Assembly (NCBI GenBank): GCA_028641055.1
Contig: CM054057.1
Coordinates: 328,878,482 to 328,942,481, forward strand
Length of the DNA stretch: 64,000 nt
DNA from: Alopecurus myosuroides
Lineage: Eukaryota > Streptophyta > Magnoliopsida > Poales > Poaceae
Direction of reading: 5' to 3'
Shown here: positions 36,218 through 47,777 of the stretch, one piece after another
How positions within the stretch are numbered: position 1 is the first letter of the stretch
How the letters are laid out: every line of letters begins with the position of its first letter
The notes under the pieces: generated by a model
Told to the model about the DNA's origin: nothing
Seen by the model: the letters and a program-made list of their open reading frames with translations, nothing else
Databases searched by the model: none
Program-made: the position numbers and the translations under genes

Positions 36218-39200
36218 ATCCTGACCTTAGGAGACCTTAGTTAGCATGGACGTCGGATAGGAAAGAAAAGTATTTGTGAGTAAAAACCTATTTATATCTA
36301 CATTATTTTTATCTAAGGGAATTTTAGTATATTTTCCCCTCCTTATTATCTTTTCAAAAGATTCTAAATGCATATCAAGGGCGTCCTTGAACAGTGGTTC
36401 GAAGGGCGGGCCTTACAGAGTTAGTATCTCTCTCGGTTAAGAGTTTATTTCTTACTTGTTTACAACTGCTCCGCTCTGTTTTTGAAACATCTCTCGTATT
36501 TGAAGTTTTATGTCCAGAAAATAGTTGGGGTTTCAAAAACAGATTGTTGCATAGGTTTACCTCTCTCAGTTAAAGGTTTTATCAAAACTTTACTTCTAGT
36601 ATTTTGTTTCCATCCAAAAACTTTTATACTTGCCGATGTCCCGAGAAGACCAAAATAATTACCTAGCTCTACAGTGATGATGGTCAGAAGTAGATATAGT
36701 TCTTCAGCCACTTCTAGGATTTTTGGATCATCCCCCGACGTAGCTCCAATGGAGCCTTGCTTGTGTGTTATGGCTTGCATATGTGTGTCCGTAGGACTTT
36801 GTGCTATTGTGTGGTGTAGAATTTTGGTTCATCTAGGCTTCTATATGTTTGTGGGGTGCTCAAATTTTGCAAATTTGTGATTGCCCCGCTCTTGTTTTTG
36901 AATCGCCTCGTGTTAGATTTTTGGAAGCAAAAATGTTTGTACAGTATTCAAAAACAAGAATTTGTTGCTTAGGCTTATACTTGTGTTTGCTTCATAATGC
37001 GACCCGTCATGAACCACCACCATCTCCCCCACAATTAAAGAAAGCACCGTTGTGCCTAATAATAGAGGATCGTCAAGCCACACGAGCTGATAGCATTGCT
37101 ACCAGTGATGCACTCCAACAGATAAAGCTCCAACAAAGACAACCCTCAAAGAAGAAAAGGCGTGAAGAAAACCAACCAATACTGACCCAAAACCTCTATG
37201 TTTTGTCTGTTTGCAAAAGACTCGTTTTGCCCTGTTGGCTAAACGTTGCACCTTTTTATGTCCCCTTTTAAAAGACCAAACAAGAGAAATCCCCTTTTTA
37301 AAAATTTATATACCTCCCTCCTCTGGAGAAAGGTACAAAAGAAGTCTTCACATGCCATGATGCGCAACCCCCTAAAAAGCCAATCAAAAGAGCACAATTC
37401 AATATCCGACGTATGACGCTAGTCGTATCTTGTCGGACAAACATAATTAAATAGAAAGCTAACAAGACTAACATGCTTTGCCTAATATTAGGTTGAAACC
37501 TAACCAAATCATGTGAACCACTGACAACTCTTTCTAAACCAAGGAATTAAGTGACTTAAGACACCTTTTAATCTAGTTGGTAAAAAGAAGAAGTCACGAG
37601 AAAATAAGATGATGTCCTATTCGTTTACTATTCAACAAGATATCAGGTGTATCTACTTTGGAAACCAAATCTTAGTAGACATTGTAGGTACCATGAAATT
37701 CGGGGTTTAGAAATTAAGTGAACGATGGAATGGTTGTGATAGATCTATGAAACAGCAGTTTTCTTGCTTTTGTTTCTTTGTGTGCTCCCGATTGAAATAA
37801 ATTTGTGTTTTATACAATCTTGCTTCCTAACTTATATGGAGTTGTTAGGACTTGTTATTATGTTGATCTCTTACAATAAATCTACCCTAGGAAGTGTGTG
37901 CATGATTGGAAACTCGAATAAAAAGGAAATAGCATTTGTTACCTTCTAGTTTATTATCTGGAAGTATTGTGAGAGCTAGATCTGTGTATACTTTCTTAGT
38001 AGATTTTGTGCTATGTGTTCTTTGAGTCAAGTAACATTTAGGTACTGTTATTTTGATGCTTGTACCTATGTTAGCTTGCATGTCCCTTAATATTAAAGCG
38101 TGTGTAAGCATTGCTATCAATATGCACTAGTATTGCTTCAATAGATTAAATAGCCTTATATTTTTATCTTGTATGCAAAGTTTTTCATGAGTAACCAGAG
38201 GCTTAGTACCTATTTTTCCTTGGTATTAGTAGGCCATAGCCCACTGGTCCCATTGTATTTTAGCTTGAGGATAAAAATCCCCAACCATACACCTGTGTGA
38301 AAATAGCATGTTTCACTATGTGATTGATTTCTATTTTCCACCATGGAAAATATAATTGTTTGTTTTCACTTATGCAAGTGAGAAGTTTATTTCTTATTAG
38401 TAAATACTAATATGTTTAGGTGTGATCCTTTTGTTAGCATAATATTCCTTAGGGGTATCATGTTAAGAAATGTTTCACTATCGTGTGCTAAAATTAAATT
38501 GTTCACAAAATAAAATAAATTCCTCTTGATTGGTAGATTGTTTGTGAATAATTTTAAATTGAGTGTATGGATTTTTGAAAAGGTTTAGATAACTTTTCAT
38601 TAATTTCATAGCTACTGGTTGTGTGAGTTATACCTTGCTTGTTTGCTAGTAATTGTTTAAGAAAAACAGAAATTGCTAGAAGAAAATTCTGCATGTTTAA
38701 TAGTTGTATCATGGGATTGTTGTGATGTTGTGCTTACTAACATGAGTAAGTTTTGGGTACTGTTATTAGGTAAATTTATGTTCATGACTTGCTTGTTTAA
38801 GTTTAAACATCATGATATCATTGTTTGCTTCTCTAGCGCGAAAACTAGTTTCACCACTAGAAAATGGTGATTTTTGCTCTAGTATTAGCCTCTTTTTATT
38901 TTACGAGCATATGTGTTGATATAGCATGTTAGGAAGTTATTTACTTCTGTTATAATGCCATGAATTATTTAGTTGCATGTTCTATGGTTATAGGATATGG
39001 TTATCTCTTATAGCATGCTGGTGTAGATTTTTCATACTAGTGTGTTATTTGTGCAGTCGTGTCTTTTTTTATGCCTGTGTAATAGGAGTTTTTATCTTGT
39101 GTAAAGATAGTGTTTTAGAGCATCTTTATGATTGAATCCATTAGCTTTTAGCTACTGGTTGTTTGCTAATTGTTCATGATTGATGGATTCCAAAACCTCT

Positions 39201-39800
39201 AATAAACAATAACCTGGTGAATAAATAGTCTATTCATCTGTGGTGTTGTTTGCTTGCTTATTGGATTTTGTTTAAATGTTTTTACCTTAGCATGAGTTAA
39301 TACTTGTGTTATGATTGTGATTAAGAGTATCTTATTAAACTAAAAACATCCAACTAAAATCATGAACATATTAAGTGATAGTTGCTTGTGGTGAGTAATA
39401 ACCACTGCCATGGGTATTTGTTCTGTCTGTTTGTTTTACCTTAGCAACCTAACCTTTTTGCACCCACAAGCTATACTTTTAGCTTCTTATATACCTTATT
39501 ATGAGAGTGGTAGACCACTCCATATGTGTTATGTAAGATGTGGGATGTAGCTAGGAACTCATGTAATAATTGACGGTACGTTTCCAGGTAGTCCTGCACT
39601 AACCTTAATGTTGGTTGTTCAGGTCTCGTCAAAACTAGGAAACAAAAGTTTTGGACCTAAAACACTACTGGTGTACTTTTTAGAAAGAATTTGCTAATTT
39701 AGGGGAATACCCCACCTCCCAAGAAAAGTCAAAGGGGGGGAAGCACCTGCACTCCAACACTAACATTGTGTTTATTGGCCCTCCCTTAGTCCTCGCTTGC

Positions 39801-39837
39801 GAATCTCGGGGACGAGATTCTTTTTAAGGGGGGAAGA
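39801..39837 (+). other. Hairpin, terminal pol codons and polypurine tract, interior 2
   Basis: This is the same arrangement as 29810-29846: 8-bp stem hairpin, ESRGRDSF-stop codons, then the AAGGGGGGAAGA tract two bases before LTR 3. Confidence 0.8.
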
Positions 39838-39839
39838 CC

Positions 39840-42800
39840 TGTCACATCCCAATTTTGGAATACCTGTTAACACAGTTGTTTTGCTAATTGCTTGACTAAT
39901 AAACCTTGGTTGTGTTTGTTTAAGTGCAACTAAACAAACTTAAAAAGGATAGCAAAGCAGTAAGCTAAAAATATTCAACATATTGTTCCAATGATAAAAA
40001 TATTCAACATATTGTTCCAATGACCTTGGAAATATTTTCTAAAGTAAATATTGATCAAAGAGTTTTCCAAAAACATCTTATGAATCTCATACTTGTTGAA
40101 TATTATTCCAAGACCTAAATTAAGAAAGAGGAAACACTTAATAAAATTTCCCTAAAAGATTATCAGAAAAAGAGGCATTCTTAAATGTTTCACCAAAATA
40201 TTATCAAATGTTTTTCCAACCTTGCAAGATTAAAAACAAAGGTATTGGAGAGCATTGACTTGCTATCTCTAGTCACATAAATATTTTGGCAAAGCATTGT
40301 TAAAGAAAAGCCAAGTGCCTTATTAAATAGAAATTCCAATATTTCCAGAAACAGAAAACTAAAACAAGTTACTATTGGAAAATTTACTCAAATGAGCTGA
40401 AATTAATACCATTGCTTCCTTATAACAAATAAGGAACACAAACAAGAGGAGACCAAAAATTGAAGTATTGGAGAGCATTGACTTTCTATCTCTAGTCACA
40501 TAAATATTTTGGCAAAGCATTGTTAAAGAAAAGCCAAGTGCCTTATTAAATAGAAATTCCAATATTTCCAGAAACAGAAAACTAAAACAAGTTACTATTG
40601 GAAAATTTACTCAAATGAGCTGAAATTAATACCATTGCTTCCTTATAACAAATAAGGAACACAAACAAGAGGAGACCAAAAATTGAATCCATTAAAGTCC
40701 TAAAAACATTGTTTTTCTCCACAGCAACATTTGGGATTTTGAACAAGTTTGTTCTACAAACTTTTTCCAAATGCCATGAAATAAATACCACATGCTCTAT
40801 ATCATAAATAAGGATGAAAACCAAAAGGGCATAAGTTTTTGAAGTTTTTAAGTTGCCAAAAACCCCTGTTTTCTTGACAGCACCTTTTTGAAATTTGAAC
40901 AAGTGTGTTCTATGAAGTAACTCAAAATAACTTGAATTTTCTACCACATAAGGAACATATCAAATAAGGAATGTGTGCCAAAAATTATCATTTTTGGAAG
41001 CTCCTAAGTAGGTTAATAAATTCAATGTCCATTTATGTAAGAATTCAAATTTGAACAACTTTGAATTATCAAGTTTAGGCAAATGAGCCAATTTTCACAT
41101 ATGTTGTGTATCTATACTAATAAGAATTTTGGGCAAAAGGATTTCAATTTATAACTTTGTTTGCTTAGGGAAAACATCCATTTTCAGAGAGAAAAGGACC
41201 TACTTGTAAAATTGGCAGGGACCAAAATGTGAGCTGAGTCACCTCTTCTTCTTCTTCTTCTTCCTGTAGCTGCAAGTTGAGGCATGGAAGCCCATGCTCC
41301 ATTGCCTTCGAGTGGAAGTCTTGCTAGATGGTTAAAACCCCCATGTGCACCTCTGTGGTCTCTACCTGCCCCCTCTCTCTCCCCCCTCGAACACTCTCTC
41401 TCTTAGATATTTTGTTTGCAAACCGAAACCCTAGCTATGGAGGTCGTCGTTGATTCGGCGAGTAGAAGGCTCGCCGCCGGTAGCCGTTAGCACCATCGTC
41501 TTCGCCTTGTCGTGGGTGTGCTCGGTGCACAAGGAATCGGGCCGAAGCACGTCGTGGCGCCCGCGCCATCCAAATCTTCCCCGAGCCCGACGGGACTCCG
41601 GCGACGAATCGCCGCCGCCTCGAGTCTTCTCCGACCACGTCGAGCGTCCACGCACGTCCATGGTGAGCAGGCGCTTCCCGCCGACCGCTTTCCCCTCTCC
41701 CTCTCCCTCTCTAACGTGGCCGCTCCGTGCCCGTGTCCGGCCGCCGCCGCGTCACCGTCGCCGCCGCCTTTCCGGTCGCTCCCGGGAAGCGAATCATCAC
41801 TCACTCGGTTGCCCTCGTCGTAAGAAACGTTTAGATGTTTTTATTTCGCAGTTTGGTCGCCGGATTCGCCGGATTCGAGCTCGCCGGAGGCGTCTCCCGC
41901 CGGCGATGGCGTCACGCTGATGTCGTGGTGACGCCAGCGAACCCTTGACCGTGCTGGTACGGTTGAACCTGCCAGTGGGTCCGCGATCTGCCCGCGTGGC
42001 TGCCTGCGTGGCTGGATGGCCCACGCGTCAGCGACTGCAGCTAGATCTGGCCGCGGTAAACTAGATCTGGCCGGCCCAAGTTTGAATCTGGCCCAAGTCT
42101 AGTTTCTTTTTCCAATTCTTTTTCACAGAATTGTACATGTTTACTTTTGGCTCTAAAAACCTACCTAAAGGATGATTTTGACCAAAGCAAAATTCACAGA
42201 TGTAAAGCAACAAATTCTAAACCACCTCCAACTTGTAGATCTACTTTTGGATGAACAGTTTTGAAATGAAAAATGATTTGGCAACAGGTACCAGAAACAC
42301 CAAAATGAGCACCATTTTTATTTAACAACTCAGAATGAAGTGAGGCCAATTGCATTGGAAAGCCCTTAAAATTTCCTAACAGTAGCAATTAACCTTGCTT
42401 CCAAATTCATTGTAGTTTTGAAATGGCATGCAATTTGGTAAAACACCAGAGAGCACTTTGGTGATTTTTATAAAATTATTAAAAATGATTTTTGATGCAA
42501 AATCAATTGTATGGTCTTGTATATGTTTAGGGCTATCCAAACCTATAAGGGTTTAACTTTTAGAGCATCATATAAAATTTGGTGGACAGATCTTTGTTTC
42601 ACCTGTTTCTGCCATTTTGGCATTTTAGTTAATTAATTTGTGTGATGATATTTTTGTGTTGCAATATTGTTTTCTAGCATGTATAAGTTGTGTGAACTTG
42701 CTTTCTAAGTATTACTTAGCTATTTTATCATGTTAGAATGTGTGTACTTGAGTTGAGAAGAAATAGGATTTATATTAATATCATATGTTCATCTCTAGTT

Positions 42801-45800
42801 TATTACTTGCATATAATTTTTGAATGATTAATTTGTGTGCAAGTGATTGAATTGTTGTGTTGAGATATTAGATTCAGTACCATGTTGGTACTTATATTTT
42901 TTTAGTATCACCTCTGCTAGCTTGAATTTGAGTTGGTATAAAAGCATGAGTAGCTTAATCATTACTATGAGAATGTTATGGAAAAATTCCCTCATGTGTG
43001 GAATTTTTGACATAAGAATTTGTGGTTGTAAAACCACATATTTTTGTGTTGTATTCATAGGACCAGTAGCATTTTGATAAGGTTGTTATGAGTACTTGAC
43101 CCCTAAAGTTTTCACTTGTGTGAAAATAATAGCATGAGTAGCATTGCCTTGCTTATTTAAGCACCCTATTATTTTCTGCTAGTATCGTTATTGCACTAGG
43201 TGCTAGTTTAGGTTTTTGCTAATTTTTGTCAAGTATGACCAGAGGCATTGTGACCTCTTAATGCTTTGTTATACTAGTGGAACACCCACTGGTGTCATTG
43301 CATTTTTGGTGGAAACATTATTTCCCCCACACTAGATGCATTTCTTTTATATAGTTTCATAACTAACGAGTGCCTATTATTTTTGCTTTGGGAATTTTAG
43401 TGCTAAATGAAAATGTGTATGCTTCTGTTTGTAAGTGGTTATAATCATGTGTGGCTTGCTAGGAAAAATCCATTCTTGAAGTGTTGATTGATCCCTCTAG
43501 TAATGCCCTTTTTATTACCACTAGTATGTAGGAGTTACCCTGCAAATTGATGCCTTGTTTTATTAAATAGGGTATTTTTGTTATAGCAAGTATAGATGTT
43601 TTTCACTACTGTTTTTATGACATGGACCCTCTGGTTGTATTTCAATTACTTGATTGAAATACATCCATTGATTCTTCATGTGTGAGTAGTACTAGTTTTC
43701 CCTAGTATTTTTGTATTGAATTATTTTTCCTGCCAACTTGTGTTTGGTGGATATTTGGGTATCCTTGCATAAGGACATGTTTTCATTCCCATTATGATAA
43801 CATGGTTCCTTGCTTGCATTTTAGTACTTTACTTATTATGCTTGCTTGCATAGCAAACCTTTAGTAGAAGCATGTCTATAGGATTCCTCCTTTTTAGCCA
43901 TTGTTTCTATTGTTCTCACTATGAGAAATTATGTGTTTTGTGATGAGTCTATTACCTTGTTACACTTGTGTAGGCTCACTGATTTGCAAAAGTAACTTTT
44001 ACAAATCATGTGGTTCATTTATTCTTGATGTCAATTTAGACTCAGTAGAATGGCTACCCTTTTATTTTTGTGGTTGGGTTGATAGACCCATTACCATGCT
44101 TATTATTGTGCATGTTTTATACACTTTTAGTAGTCTCACCCTTGTGAAACTAAGTGTATTTTGGGCTTATTAATATCTTGGTATGAGAGTGGCACACCCA
44201 CTGAATCCATGATATTAAGGTTGTGAGATATGTTCCTCCAACCTTGAGGTGTCTTGTTAAATGGCATTTCTGCCAAGTAGTTTTGTTTAATTGTTTGCCT
44301 CCATTAATAATGGTGTGATTAGTTATTTTTAGTTTCCTTGCTGTATGTATTGTTATGTATGGTTGCTTGCCTTGATTGGTTCTGAATGTGTGTCCTTTAT
44401 TCCTTTTACGGCGTTAGAAAACGAAGAGGAAGGAAGTGTCGGGAAGCTCTGTTTCAAGTTCCAGTCACTCCAAAACCAGGGACACAAGGAGATACCAGGC
44501 AAGCCATCCTGATGCTTGCTGATACAATACTTATCATTATCTATCATGCATGCTTTACCTCTGAAGTTTTACCAAAAACTTGATTATCAAAACTATTTTT
44601 GAGGTGGAAATTACTACTATATTATTATATAGGTTACTATCATGCCAGTAGTTAAACTTGGTAATACCAAGCCCATAAGCCACCATATGGTATTTATTAC
44701 CATCAAATATACTAGTCCCTAAGTGGACACCCTAAAATTGTGATTCTACAAAACAAAGGCTTTACGGAAAAAAACCCGGAGAAAAGGCGGATCCTTGTTC
44801 TCCGGAGGAATGTGGAAGTGGTCATTTTTGAGAAAGTGGTGTTTTAAAAAATGACACATAACCTAGTCTTCGCCGGACAACCTTTACCGTACTGCCACCC
44901 TACCCCAACATGGGCACGGGGCTTGACTTGAAGTTTGTTCTTATTAGTGTGTGCTATCTCACTTGCTATAAGGGGCGTCGTACCCTCGAACCGAATGTCG
45001 TCAAAACTCCCAATGTTGAGGCATATAAAGTGTGGGATTAATTTTCCCTCCGGATGCATTCATTGAGGCTCCTGGCTAGGCAGGGTGGGACTTGGTGCCG
45101 GGGAGAACAAAACTCAATCGAGAGATAGACATATACTAGCTTGAACATAGTGGATGGTTATGATCAGATACCTGATGTTTACATACTGTTGTTACAGTCC
45201 GTGATTGTTCACGGGAGGTGTACTGGATCTGGTGGATGTGTACACCTCTGCAGAGTACAATTTTTTCGAAGAAGCCGCGTCCTCGGATATGGACAGTTGA
45301 ATGGCCATGTAGCTAGCATTGTGTCAATGTTTTCAAAAAAGAGGTGTTTGAAAAGGAATTTTGGAAAGGAAGTGTTGAACTTGGGAAGTTCGGAAAGGAA
45401 TGGAAACTTATACCGTGGAGGTATCGTCAATGATGAAAAGCCAGATGATGTTATACAAAACAAAATGTTTTGCAAAACAAAACCTTTTCTACTCTAAGCA
45501 AGAATTCTGGAAACTGATTCCAAGAAGTTTTTCAAAGAGAAAATATTCTTTAACAAAACTCTACAAAACCTCTTGTACATGAGATATCTACAAGAGAAAT
45601 AAAACTATATTATTTTATTTTCTTCTGAAGTATCTTCTTCAACGAAGATGCAGATAAACTTGACTGCAACTGTGGTGTCATCATATATGAACACCATTGG
45701 TAGTGAACCCTATTTATAGCCTACCTATTCCACCATATAAGCATACTTGCATGTTGGTAAGTGATATGATGGATGTCTTGCTGAGTACATTCAAATGTAC

Positions 45801-46180
45801 TCATTATGGTTTCGCCCCTGGTATCTACTTGCCAGACTTTGAGAAGGAGCCTCCGAAGGAGATCTATGAAGAGAAGTACGGAGTTGACGGCTTTGCGAAT
45901 TAGGATCGTCTCCGGGTCAGCAGCCTGTAGGTTAAGGCGTGACTTGGGCTCAACTACGTTGTGTTTTAATTGTCTTCCGCTGTGTTTGTTAAGTTGCCTG
46001 CCCTTTTGGCAGTTGCTTTAAACTTGATCATGTGATCATTTGTGTAATACCTTTATGTATTCGTGTAATGGATGATGTATTTCTGTGTGCCAACTGTGTA
46101 TGTTGTTCACGACTGATCTTTCTGGGATCGTGAATGTATGCATACGTAGGGTTTCAGACTGCCGGTCTGGGGTCCTTACA
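39840..46180 (+). repeat. Giant LTR 3 (6341 bp)
   Basis: This is the terminal 3' LTR, followed by the TATAC target duplication. Its first 2.7 kb is almost identical to LTR 2, including the 223-bp duplication (40242-40687). From about 42566 on it accumulates private substitutions and an 8-bp deletion near 42841. Confidence 0.92.
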
Positions 46181-46185
46181 TATAC
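46181..46185. repeat. Target duplication TATAC of the LTR array, right copy
   Basis: It matches 20077-20081. The LINE zinc-ribbon coding sequence resumes here. Confidence 0.88.
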
Positions 46186-46545
46186 TGGCTTTAAAATCAA
46201 TTTTATTTAATAGACATATCGGGGATTCAGACCAATGTCCTCTCTGTAACTTACATGTGGAGGATATTCTACATATGCTTTTCCAATGTGACGCGGCAGT
46301 GAGTGTTTGGCAGGAGCTGGGTATCTTGTCCACGATTCTAGATGCTATACAAGTTGGCCGATCAAGTGCGATGGTTCTTGCGGAGATTTTGAAACTCACT
46401 AATACAACTGTTCAGGGTTACTCGACGTTATGCAGGAACTGGTGGCGACGGGTGCTGGTATATTTGGTGGTTACGACAACGGCGTACACATGGCGAAACC
46501 ACACCTCCCGCTCACCAGTGTGCTGTCTCTATTAGAGCAATAACA
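46182..46545 (+). pseudogene. LINE ORF2 remnant: zinc-binding RT tail, second part
   Basis: Directly after the array the zf-RVT domain continues: ALKSILFNRHIGDSDQCPLC, then HMLFQCDAAVSVWQELGI. The cysteine pair CPLC and the later H-x4-C complete the zinc ribbon begun on the left of the array. The frame runs to about 46535 and decays before the RNase H part. Confidence 0.88.
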
Positions 46546-46559
46546 GCGAACAATGCAAG

Positions 46560-47000
46560 TTCGAAGAATTCTATTCAGGTAATGGTGAAGCGTGGGTGGA
46601 CGAAGCCAAGATCGAATGCTTGGAAGTTAAATGTTGATGCGACTTTTAGTGAGGAGGATAGATCGGGTGCAGCTGGAGCAGTTATTAGAGATGATCATGG
46701 AGGTTTTATTGCAACATCTTCTCGTTATATTCCATATGTCTCCTCTGTTGCTAAAAGAGAAGCATTATCAATGAAATATGGGTTAGAGCTTGCATTACAA
46801 AGGGTGCTAATATAATTGAAGCTGAGTCCGATTCAATGGAAGTGATCCAATATTGTTCAGGTGAGGAAGAGTTGTGGAATGAAGCAACAACAATTTATGC
46901 AGAATGTATTACAAGTGCGGTAGCTATTTGAGAAGTTGAATTCAATCATTGCATGAGAGATTGCAATAAGGTGGCGGATGAACTAACTAGGTTTTTTTTT
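46560..47000 (+). pseudogene. LINE RNase H domain, first copy
   Basis: WTKPRSNAWKLNVDATF, then GAAGAVIRDDHGGF and AKREALSMKYGLELAL follow the RVT_3 RNase H pattern: catalytic Asp in NVDA, catalytic Glu in the REAL segment. The frame breaks near 46810 and continues in another frame with IIEAESDSMEVIQ (third acidic residue), then CNKVADELTRF. Frameshift and a stop near 46930 make it dead. Confidence 0.85.
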
Positions 47001-47119
47001 GTCTCGAAAGATTCTTGTAATTGGGTCGATGAACCCCCTACTTTTCTTTTGCAACCTCTCCTAGATGATGTAACTATTATTTGAATTAATTTAGGGCAGC
47101 AAAGTTTCTTACGCACTCT

Positions 47120-47471
47120 TTTCCTTACCAGGCAACGGCTGAAGCCCGGGCCTTGCGTGATGGCCTTATTCTAGCAGGGCAAGTGGGGTGCAACAGATTG
47201 ATCATCAATACGGATTGCTTAGAGGTTATTACGACTATGCGGGGGGGGGGGGGGGGGGGGCTCAAGTGGACCAGCTGCCGCTATCTACGAGGAGTGCGCT
47301 TTTCTTGTGAGAGGTTTTACTCATGTTTCTTTTAGCCCTTGTAATAGAGAGGGTAACCGAGTTGCTCATATTCTAGCTAGTAAGGCGGAGGGACCCCAGA
47401 CTGTAGTTTGGCTGGAGGATCCGCCTGATTTTATTTTGGAGCAACTCACTTTGGATGTAACTATATTCTAA
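47120..47471 (+). pseudogene. LINE RNase H domain, second partial copy
   Basis: A second RNase H C-terminal part begins abruptly with QATAEARALRDGLILAGQVG, then LIINTDCLEVITTMR. A run of 20 G follows, then in another frame FTHVSFSPCNREGNRVAHIL and a stop near 47470. It aligns with the second half of the 46560-47000 copy. Both end with a similar 3' UTR phrase, GACGCACTCTTTTCC or ACGCACTCTTTTCC, so the tail of the LINE is duplicated or chimeric. Confidence 0.8.
47241..47260 (+). repeat. Homopolymer of 20 G
   Basis: An uninterrupted G20 run lies within the second LINE RNase H copy. It shifts the downstream frame and could form a G-quadruplex. It may also reflect a homopolymer sequencing or assembly error. 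Confidence 0.9.
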
Positions 47472-47667
47472 CACTGGTGCCGCAAGTTTCACGACGCACT
47501 CTTTTCCCTATCAGGCTACCTACGGGGACTGGAGAGTTTTTAATGAGGCGGCTTGCGTGCACATTATTATATATTTTTTAAAATTTTAAAAAAAGTACCG
47601 AAAGGGACCAGAAAGGTTTTTAATGAGGCGTAATATAGTGTTTTTATTTTCAAAGAAAAAAAAAAAG

Positions 47668-47688
47668 AAAGAAACCGAGGCCTAGCCA
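47668..47688. repeat. Right target-site duplication of the LINE
   Basis: An exact copy of 19532-19552 follows the A-rich LINE tail and lies 89 bp upstream of the DUF1618 start codon. Confidence 0.9.
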
Positions 47689-47777
47689 TCGTCTCCTCCC
47701 CCGCCGCCGCCGCCGCCGGCGCCGCCCTCCTCAATCCTCCCTACAATCCCAGGAATCCATCGACAGGAAGGCCAGCC
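47689..47777 (+). promoter_or_regulatory. 5' leader of the DUF1618 gene
   Basis: A CCG-repeat and CT-rich leader, typical of grass 5' UTRs, precedes an ATG in the context GCCAGCCATGTC. The true transcription start is unknown because the LINE now abuts this leader. Confidence 0.6.

Larger units (their letters stand above)
36201..39839 (+). other. Non-coding interior 2 of the LTR array
   Basis: It has exactly the same length (3639 bp) as interior 1. I found no difference on reading. It carries the same primer site (36205-36217), gag-start relic (36636), LTR-like segment, hairpin (39801-39820) and polypurine tract (39826-39837). Confidence 0.88.
20082..46180 (+). mobile_element. Tandem LARD-like retroelement: three giant LTRs and two interiors
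   Basis: The order is LTR (20082-26209), interior (26210-29848), LTR (29849-36200), interior (36201-39839), LTR (39840-46180). A single 5-bp duplication TATAC (20077-20081 and 46181-46185) flanks the whole 26.1-kb unit. So one element inserted and later became a three-LTR array, most simply by unequal crossing-over between LTRs. LTRs start TGTCACATCCC and end GGTCCTTACA. The interiors keep a primer site and polypurine tract but no Gag or Pol. The interior ends in the ESRGRDSF-stop/PPT arrangement that I associate with Tekay-clade gypsy elements; that link is inference. Confidence 0.92.
19553..47667 (+). mobile_element. 5'-truncated LINE, split by the 26-kb LTR array
   Basis: The LINE has a left piece (19553-20081) and a right piece (46186-47667). 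It ends in an A-rich tail (47651-47670) and is bracketed by a 17-21-bp target duplication. Coding remnants are the zinc-binding tail of ORF2 reverse transcriptase and an RNase H domain, the standard 3' end of plant L1-type LINEs. The 5' part, including the endonuclease and RT core, is missing, as expected from incomplete target-primed reverse transcription. The 3' end is partly duplicated (see 47120-47471). Confidence 0.9.

Noticed and set aside
20082..46180. Three independent insertions of the same element
   Set aside because: Only one TATAC target duplication exists, at the outer ends. The internal LTRs directly join interiors with primer sites and polypurine tracts, as in one recombined array.
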